From NCBI RefSeq assembly GCF_004784465.1, contig NZ_SRRU01000004.1, positions 248,001-312,000 on the forward strand: a stretch of 64,000 nucleotides of DNA, in the 5' to 3' direction. This DNA comes from Streptomyces griseoluteus. Lineage in GTDB: Bacteria; Actinomycetota; Actinomycetes; Streptomycetales; Streptomycetaceae. The position numbers and the translations under genes were made by a program. The notes beneath the pieces were generated by a model that saw only the letters and a list, made by a program, of their open reading frames with translations, did no database searches and was not told the origin of the DNA. Within the stretch, counting starts at the first letter, position 1. Each line of letters begins with the position of its first letter. Shown here in pieces: positions 58,877 to 64,000 of this stretch.

Positions 58877-59884
58877 ATGGCTGCTGTAGACATTCCCCCG
58901 CTCATCAAGCCGTCCCGGCTCCGGCACCGGGGCGGTCTGGCGGGCGAGCTCATGGCGGAGTTCATCGGGACCTTCGTCCTCATCTCGTTCGGCTGCGGTG
59001 TCGTCGCCATGGCGGTCGCCGCGCTGCCGGGCTCCGGCCGCGCCGCCACCCCCACGACGATCTTCCTTGCCGCCGGTGACTGGCTGCTCGTCGCCTGGGG
59101 CTGGGGGCTGGCCGTGACCTTCGGCGTGTACGTGGCCGGCGGCGTCAGCGGGGCCCACCTCAACCCCGCGGTCACCCTCGCCATGGCCGTGCGCCGGGGC
59201 TTCCCCTGGCTGAAGGTGCTGCCGTACTGGTTCGCCCAGGTCGCGGGCGCGTTCGCCGGGGCGGCGCTGGTGTACCTCGTCTACCACAACGCGATCGACA
59301 CCTTCGACGCGGCAGCTCCGGGACCCAAGACCGACGGTCATACCCTGGCCTCGTTCTCCATCTTCGCCACCTTCCCGGCGCCCTACTTCCACGGGGGCAT
59401 CTGGGGGCCGCTGATCGACCAGATCGCCGGCGCGGGCTTCCTGGTGATGTTCGTGGTCGCCATCCTGGACCTGCGCAACCAGGCGGTGAAGGCGAACCTG
59501 GCCCCGCTGATGGTGGGCTTCGCGGTCGCCGCGATCGGCATGTCCTACGGCGCCAACGCGGGCTACGCCATCAACCCGGCCCGCGACTTCGGCCCCCGGC
59601 TGTTGACCTGGGTGGCGGGCTGGGGGAGCCTCGCCTTCCCGGGCAGCCAGCCGGGCCAGTTCAGCGACTACTGGTGGATTCCCATTGTGGGCCCGCTGAT
59701 CGGCGGCCTGGTCGGCATCTTCCTCTACGACCTCTTCATCGGCGACGTCCTCTATCTCCGCAACCACCTGGGCGAACTCCCCGAGCCCGGCCGTACCCGC
59801 CCGGTCAGGACGATCGACCAGGACGACGAGACGGGCCGCGGCGGCGGCAGGCGGAAGGGGCCGGACGAGGATGACGAGTATTAG
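58877..59884 (+). CDS. Aquaporin / glycerol facilitator (MIP family)
   Basis: 335 aa, longer than the ~270 of most MIP channels because of an Asp/Arg-rich cytoplasmic tail. Six helices and the two NPA boxes (SGAHLNPAVTLAMAV near residue 95 and GYAINPARDFGPRLL near 232) are intact. Asp after the second NPA-Arg is typical of glycerol-conducting aquaglyceroporins. No glpK or glpD is adjacent. An AGGGGG site lies upstream of the ATG. Confidence 0.92.
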   Translation: MAAVDIPPLIKPSRLRHRGGLAGELMAEFIGTFVLISFGCGVVAMAVAALPGSGRAATPTTIFLAAGDWLLVAWGWGLAVTFGVYVAGGVSGAHLNPAVTLAMAVRRGFPWLKVLPYWFAQVAGAFAGAALVYLVYHNAIDTFDAAAPGPKTDGHTLASFSIFATFPAPYFHGGIWGPLIDQIAGAGFLVMFVVAILDLRNQAVKANLAPLMVGFAVAAIGMSYGANAGYAINPARDFGPRLLTWVAGWGSLAFPGSQPGQFSDYWWIPIVGPLIGGLVGIFLYDLFIGDVLYLRNHLGELPEPGRTRPVRTIDQDDETGRGGGRRKGPDEDDEY

Positions 59885-59906
59885 GTTCTCCCGGCAGGCT
59901 GGACGC

Positions 59907-59935
59907 GTGGGCGGCCCGGATGCCGGGCCGCCCAC
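59907..59935 (+). terminator. Aquaporin gene terminator
   Basis: GTGGGCGGCCCGG and its exact complement form a 13-bp stem with loop ATG, 22 bp beyond the stop. Confidence 0.85.
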
Positions 59936-60073
59936 CGCTATGTGCACCTGTGTACGAGGGTTCAGCGCGGGGTGTGATCCCTGGCCCGCGTCCGCACCCG
60001 AGGTCGCGGGCGGCCGTTGGACTCTGCGTGAAGGCGGCGCGGCGCAGGAACGATTTTGCCGCCCTCTCTGAGC

Positions 60074-62188
60074 ATGCGGCCACCGGATGCCGCACCGCCG
60101 CGAGCTACGGAGCGCAGAACAGTGTGGGCATACGCCGAGGACACGGAGTGGGCGTCCGCAGCGGGGCGTTGCGGACCGGACGGGCTGATCGGGCGGGGGG
60201 AGGAGACGGGGTCCCTCCGGGACGCGCTGGCGCGGCATCGGCTGGTCACGGTGACGGGGGCCGCGGGCGTGGGGAAGAGCGCGCTGGCGGCTGTCGCGGC
60301 GGGGGGTGAGAGGGGTGACGGTGCGGAGGGCGCGCCCGCTTGGACCCGGGTGATCTACGTGCGGTGCCCCGGCGGAGGCGGGCCCGTGGCCGTGGGGGCG
60401 CTCGCCGCTCGGGTGTCGGAGGCGGTGCTGGGGCCGCGGGGTGTGGCTGTGGGCGCGGGTGGGCGGCGGAGAGTCGGCGCGGGGGCCGTACCGGCCGCGC
60501 GCGGTGCCCGTACCAAGGCCCGCCCCTCCCTTGCCGACCTGGTCGCGGCGTTGCGGGGCACGGCCGGGCGGCGGTCCGTCCTGCTGCTGCTCGACGACGC
60601 CGACGCGGTGCGCACCGAGTGCGCGGGTCTGGTGCAACGGCTGCTGATGGACGTACCCGGTGTGAGGGTGCTGGTGACCTGCCGTCAGGCGCTCGGGCTC
60701 GGTGAGGAACGGGTGCTGCGGCTGGCCCCGCTGGCCCCGGACGCGGCGGTGGAGCTGTTCCTCGCGCGGGCCCGCGACGCCGCCCCCGGTTTCCGCGCGG
60801 AGGGCGCGGAGTCGGCGGCCGTGGCCCGGATCTGCCGGGTGCTGGAGGGCGTACCCCTCGCCGTGGAGCTGGCCGCCGGCCAACTCGAGGCGGAGCCCTC
60901 CGCCCGGGCGCTCGCCGACCGGCTGGAGCAGGGCCAGTGCTGGCTGGCCGCACCCGGCCCGGCACTGCGCAGGCACCGCTCGCTGCGGTCGGCCGTCGGC
61001 GCGGCGTATCTGCTGTGCGAGCGGCCGGAGCGCGCGGTGTGGAGCCGGAGCAGCGTCTTCCAGGGGGTGTTCACCGAGCCGACGGCGGCGTACCTGTGCG
61101 CCGGTGCGGGAGTCGCCCCGCACCAGGTCGCCACCTGCCTCGCCCGGCTGGCCGCCGCCGGAGTGCTGGAGACCCTCGACGAACCGGGTGGCCTGCGCCC
61201 GCCCCGCTACCGGATGACCCGCGCCGCCCGCGACTTCGGTGCCGAACGCCTGGGCGCGGCCGGTGAGTTCGAGGTGGCCGTGGAACGCCATGTACTGCAC
61301 CACCGCCGTCTCGCGGAGGTGGCCGAGCACCTGTGGCACGCGGGCGATCAGCGCCAGGCGGCCCGTCTCGTCCGGGACAACGCGGCCGAGCTGACGGCGC
61401 TGGTGGAGTACGCGTCCCGCCCCGAGGCACCGGCCGCGCAGGTGACGGCGGCGCTGGCCACGGTGGCCGACCTGTGGTTCTGGTGGACGGTGTACGACCA
61501 CGGCGAGGAGGGCCGCGCCCATCTGGCCCGCCTGCTGCCCCGCGCGACCGCCGACGACCACCTCACCGCCCGCGCCCGCTGGCTCGCCGCCTGGCTGCAC
61601 GCCCCCGGCGACCCGGCCACCGCCCGCACCCTGCTCGGCCAGGTCTGGCCGGTGGCGGTCCTCGCCGGTGACGACGCGCTGATCGGCTGGGTCGCGCATG
61701 TCCAGGGCGTGGTGGCGTGGGAGCGCGGGGACGCCCGTACCGCCGCCGAGTGCTTCCGGCAGGCCGCCGACACCGTCCCGGCGTTCGCCCCCGGCGGCCC
61801 GGCCCCCGCCGTGAGCCTGGCGGCACTGGCCCTGGCCCAGGTCCGCACCTCACCGGGCGCGGCGGGCCGCAGCGCGGGCCGCGCGCTGTCCTTCCCCGGC
61901 GTACGTGACGACGCCTGGGCGACGGCCCTCGCCCGCTACGCCCGCGCCTACACCGACCACCACCAGGGCCACACCGCCCGCGCCTGGCACCGCGCCCACC
62001 GCACCCTGGCCACGCTGGACGCCCGCGTCCCCCTGCCGGGCACCCCGGACTCTCCCGACATCCCGTCCGTACGCGCGTCCCTGCACCGCCTGCTCGCCGA
62101 CATCGAGGCCCCCCGGACCCCGCGACCCACGGTGCCGGCACCTCGGACGGACACGCTCATGCCGAGCAGAACGTCCAGCCGTATGTGA
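60074..62188 (+). CDS. NB-ARC/AfsR-like STAND ATPase without DNA-binding domain
   Basis: 704 aa. Walker A is VTGAAGVGKSALA near residue 58 and Walker B is VLLLLDDADAVR near 175. The NB-ARC-type motif GVPLAVELAAGQLEAE near 265 marks a STAND ATPase of the AfsR/SARP and AAA-regulator type. Residues ~450-680 are helical repeats. There is no N-terminal SARP winged helix or C-terminal LuxR HTH, unlike AfsR or LAL regulators, so it may act through a partner. The start is uncertain: TTG 60056, ATG 60074 or GTG 60122 are in frame. A parS site lies just beyond its stop. Confidence 0.78.
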   Translation: MRPPDAAPPRATERRTVWAYAEDTEWASAAGRCGPDGLIGRGEETGSLRDALARHRLVTVTGAAGVGKSALAAVAAGGERGDGAEGAPAWTRVIYVRCPGGGGPVAVGALAARVSEAVLGPRGVAVGAGGRRRVGAGAVPAARGARTKARPSLADLVAALRGTAGRRSVLLLLDDADAVRTECAGLVQRLLMDVPGVRVLVTCRQALGLGEERVLRLAPLAPDAAVELFLARARDAAPGFRAEGAESAAVARICRVLEGVPLAVELAAGQLEAEPSARALADRLEQGQCWLAAPGPALRRHRSLRSAVGAAYLLCERPERAVWSRSSVFQGVFTEPTAAYLCAGAGVAPHQVATCLARLAAAGVLETLDEPGGLRPPRYRMTRAARDFGAERLGAAGEFEVAVERHVLHHRRLAEVAEHLWHAGDQRQAARLVRDNAAELTALVEYASRPEAPAAQVTAALATVADLWFWWTVYDHGEEGRAHLARLLPRATADDHLTARARWLAAWLHAPGDPATARTLLGQVWPVAVLAGDDALIGWVAHVQGVVAWERGDARTAAECFRQAADTVPAFAPGGPAPAVSLAALALAQVRTSPGAAGRSAGRALSFPGVRDDAWATALARYARAYTDHHQGHTARAWHRAHRTLATLDARVPLPGTPDSPDIPSVRASLHRLLADIEAPRTPRPTVPAPRTDTLMPSRTSSRM

Positions 62189-62202
62189 GGGGCAATCGGG
62201 TG

Positions 62203-62216
62203 GTTTCACGTGAAAC
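62203..62216. other. parS centromere-like site (perfect palindrome)
   Basis: GTTTCACGTGAAAC again, followed by A as in the consensus. It lies in the 43-bp gap between convergent genes (stops at 62188 and 62232), so it is intergenic. Confidence 0.94.
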
Positions 62217-62231
62217 ACGAAGGCGACCGAG

Positions 62232-62993
62232 TCAGCCTTTGATCGCCGTGGGCCGCCAGCGCCACCCCGCCGCGTGCAGAGCTTCCGCCCGCTGGACCGC
62301 GATCTGGACGCGGAGCCGGGCCTCGGCGCGGTCCCGGAAGGCTGCGGACGCGGTGTGCTGGGTGGGGTGCTTGCGGTAGAGCGTGCCGGGCTCGGCCTGC
62401 ATCCAGCCGGGACTGACCGCCTCGCAGCTCAGCAGCAGCGCCCCGTCCTCGAACGCGGGCAGCGCGGGCCAGCCGCCCAGGAGCCGGACCAGCTCGGTGT
62501 GAACGGTCTGGGTGGTCCCGACCACCGGCATGGCCCCACGCGCGGCCCCGTCCAGCAGGGCCCGAGCGGGCAACGGACCGGGCTCGGGATCGTAGGGTCC
62601 GGGTTCGAGCCGCCCGTCGGGGTGCAGGTCGAGACAGGGGGCGACGGTCCAGCCGTAACCGGGCTGGGCAACCAGCACCTCGATGTCGCGGGCGAGCGCG
62701 TCGGCATCAGGCAGCAGATCATCGGCATCGACGCACCGCAGCAGGGCTCCGCTCACCCGAGCCAGTCCGAGCGTGCGAGCCCGCGCGGCCCCACCGTGAC
62801 GCCCGGTGCCGGTGGAGATCCACGCCTCCTGCGGCAGCACCCCCGCCGGCCGCCCCGTCTCCCCGTCCTCCTGCACCACCCACTGCAGCCCCCACCCGCC
62901 GGGCAACCGCTGCGCACACAACGAGTCGTACAACTCCCGCAGATAGCCCTGCCCACCGTCGTGAACGGGCGTCAGGACACTGAGCGTAGGCAT
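62232..62993 (-). CDS. Family 2 glycosyltransferase
   Basis: 253 aa. The GT-A fold is shown by LSVLTPVHDGGQGYLRELYD near residue 3 and the metal-binding RCVDADDLLPDADALARDI near 90 (DxD-like). It lacks membrane segments, so it is cytoplasmic or peripheral, and the acceptor is unknown. Start ATG 62993 (MPTLSVLTPVHDG) has AAGGGG about 12 nt upstream. It is single, with parS just beyond its stop. Confidence 0.85.
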   Translation of the reverse strand: MPTLSVLTPVHDGGQGYLRELYDSLCAQRLPGGWGLQWVVQEDGETGRPAGVLPQEAWISTGTGRHGGAARARTLGLARVSGALLRCVDADDLLPDADALARDIEVLVAQPGYGWTVAPCLDLHPDGRLEPGPYDPEPGPLPARALLDGAARGAMPVVGTTQTVHTELVRLLGGWPALPAFEDGALLLSCEAVSPGWMQAEPGTLYRKHPTQHTASAAFRDRAEARLRVQIAVQRAEALHAAGWRWRPTAIKG

Positions 62994-63143
62994 ACGAAAC
63001 GCGTTCCCCTTCGACAACCGAGGCCCTGCCCCGAACTTCCGAAACCCTAATGCGCACACGCACCCCCAGCCCGGCTCCGCAAAAGGCTCCCGGTACACCG
63101 CTTCCACCGGTCGGTCGTGGCGCACCTGGAGTGAGGGGACTCC

Positions 63144-63162
63144 GCAGGGGGGTTACCCCTGC
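63144..63162 (-). terminator. Hairpin at the end of the LysR gene
   Basis: GCAGGGG and CCCCTGC form a 7-bp stem with loop GGTTA; the LysR stop codon lies within the stem-loop. Confidence 0.4.
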
Positions 63163-64000
63163 TCGAAGTGCCGTGCGACCGCCTTCATTACCGCCCGAGC
63201 CGCTCGAGTTGGCTGTCGTCGCCGGTGGTGGGCCAGGTGGATGGGGACGTCCGGCAGGGGCGGCCCCGCGACCAGGGTCAGGCGGCCCTCCTCCAGGGCG
63301 TGGGACGCGTTCGCGTGGGGGAGGACTGTCAGGCCGAGGCCCGCGGTGACGCAGGAGCGGGCCGCCTCGATGCTGCCGAAGCGGGTCATACGGGGCTGGG
63401 CGCCGGGGACCGCCTGGAGTTGGCCGGCGAGCCAGTCGCTGTAGGAGCAGCCCTGTTCATGGAGGAAGAAGTCTTCCTCGGCCAGCTCCTCCCAGGTCGC
63501 CGGGTGGGTACGGTCCGCCAGCCGGTGGCCCGGGGCGCACAGCAGGTCCAGCGGCTGGGCGGAGATGCGATCGGCGGCGATGTCCGCGTGGTTGACTCGC
63601 TCCTCCAGCAGCAGGGCGAGGTCCAGCTGGCCGGAGCGCAGGCCGGTCAGCGCGGCGGAGGTGCCGCGGGGCTCCAGCTGGACCTCCACCTCGGGGTGGA
63701 GCTCACGCAACGCGGCGACAATGAGCGGCAGATGGGCCGAGCACAGGGTCTCACCCGCACCCACCACCACCGTCCCGGTGACGGGCCCGTCCTCGGCGGC
63801 GGCCGCGAACAGCCGGGACTCCGCCTCCAGCACCTCCTCGGCCGTGCCGAGCAGCCGCCGCCCGTCCTCGGTGAGCAGCGCCCCCCTGGCCACCCGGTCG
63901 AACAGCCGCGTGCCCAGCGCCTTCTCCAGCGCCTTGATCTGCACGGTCACCGTGGACTGCGCCAGCCGCAGCTCGGTGGCGGCGGCGGTGAAGCTGCCCG
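63153..64000 (-). CDS. LysR-family transcriptional regulator (5' partial)
   Basis: About 282 residues are visible and the N-terminus lies beyond the right edge. The end of the winged helix is seen (SFTAAATELRLAQSTVTVQI then ALEKALGTRLFDRVARGALL), followed by the periplasmic-binding-like effector domain (GTVVVGAGETLCSAHLPLI, LRSGQLDLALLLEE, ITAGLGLTVLP-like CVTAGLGLTVLPHANA). The target is normally a divergent gene, which would lie to the right of the window. The GTG at 63950 is internal and not the real start. Confidence 0.9.
   Translation of the reverse strand, partial: GSFTAAATELRLAQSTVTVQIKALEKALGTRLFDRVARGALLTEDGRRLLGTAEEVLEAESRLFAAAAEDGPVTGTVVVGAGETLCSAHLPLIVAALRELHPEVEVQLEPRGTSAALTGLRSGQLDLALLLEERVNHADIAADRISAQPLDLLCAPGHRLADRTHPATWEELAEEDFFLHEQGCSYSDWLAGQLQAVPGAQPRMTRFGSIEAARSCVTAGLGLTVLPHANASHALEEGRLTLVAGPPLPDVPIHLAHHRRRQPTRAARAVMKAVARHFEQG

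Overview
The window looks like chromosomal DNA of a Streptomyces species or a close relative. The DNA is very GC-rich, with G or C at nearly every third codon position. GTG starts, and a couple of TTG starts, are common, and several genes appear to be read from leaderless transcripts. The gene families are typical of the genus: PASTA-type and other Ser/Thr kinases, SpoIIE-family phosphatases, an LCP wall enzyme, a mycothiol-linked enzyme and a bacterial proteasome activator. Two perfect 14-bp parS palindromes (2054-2067 and 62203-62216) and one single-mismatch copy (33346-33359) place the segment in the origin-proximal ParB-loaded region. This agrees with the surrounding housekeeping genes (aspS, metG, bkdABC). 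I see no insertion sequence, prophage, CRISPR array, rRNA or tRNA.

Layout. 1-4.2 kb: the end of a MobA-like protein fused to a DUF6457 domain, moeA, a TrkA-type potassium channel and a quinone oxidoreductase. 4.2-9.1 kb: a small secreted anchor protein, the proteasome activator Bpa, and two divergent Ser/Thr kinases. 9.1-15.4 kb: an APH-like phosphotransferase, the branched-chain 2-oxoacid dehydrogenase operon bkdABC ending in a set of strong hairpins, and a D-Ala-D-Ala carboxypeptidase. 15.6-25.9 kb: a GntR regulator with an MFS transporter, then a methyltransferase, a mycothiol-dependent enzyme, a nitrilase-family hydrolase, a LURP-one protein, a GlxA/AraC regulator, a cupin, an NHL-thioredoxin protein, a DUF6458 protein and an M18 aminopeptidase. 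26-33 kb: acyl-CoA dehydrogenase, an SseB-like protein, pirin, an AI-2E family permease and a PAS/GAF/SpoIIE/ATPase protein.

33-43 kb: aspS, a lone AbiEii-like nucleotidyltransferase, a truncated gene remnant, metG, a von Willebrand factor A protein with a very long low-complexity region, and an FUSC membrane protein. 42-53 kb: two integral membrane proteins, a membrane SpoIIE phosphatase, a protein with a possible degenerate caspase-like core, a secreted beta-propeller/Ig-like protein, an LCP protein, a divergent XRE-TPR regulator with a possible small secreted peptide gene, and a lipoprotein. 53-64 kb: nucleoside hydrolase, GH13 glucosidase, DUF4142 protein, a DUF6445 protein, two small membrane proteins, an aquaglyceroporin, an NB-ARC-type ATPase without a DNA-binding domain, a GT2 glycosyltransferase and the C-terminal part of a LysR regulator.

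Most genes are single units or short overlapping pairs (mobA/moeA/channel; bkdABC; gntR/MFS). The strongest functional unit is bkdABC, which makes branched-chain acyl-CoA starters for fatty acids and polyketides. The least explained pieces are the XRE-TPR regulator with its divergent signal-peptide microORF and shared palindrome at 50.3-52 kb, the pseudo-caspase-like protein at 45.3 kb, and the repeat-rich VWA protein at 38-40 kb. Family names are from recognising protein motifs by eye; no database search was run.
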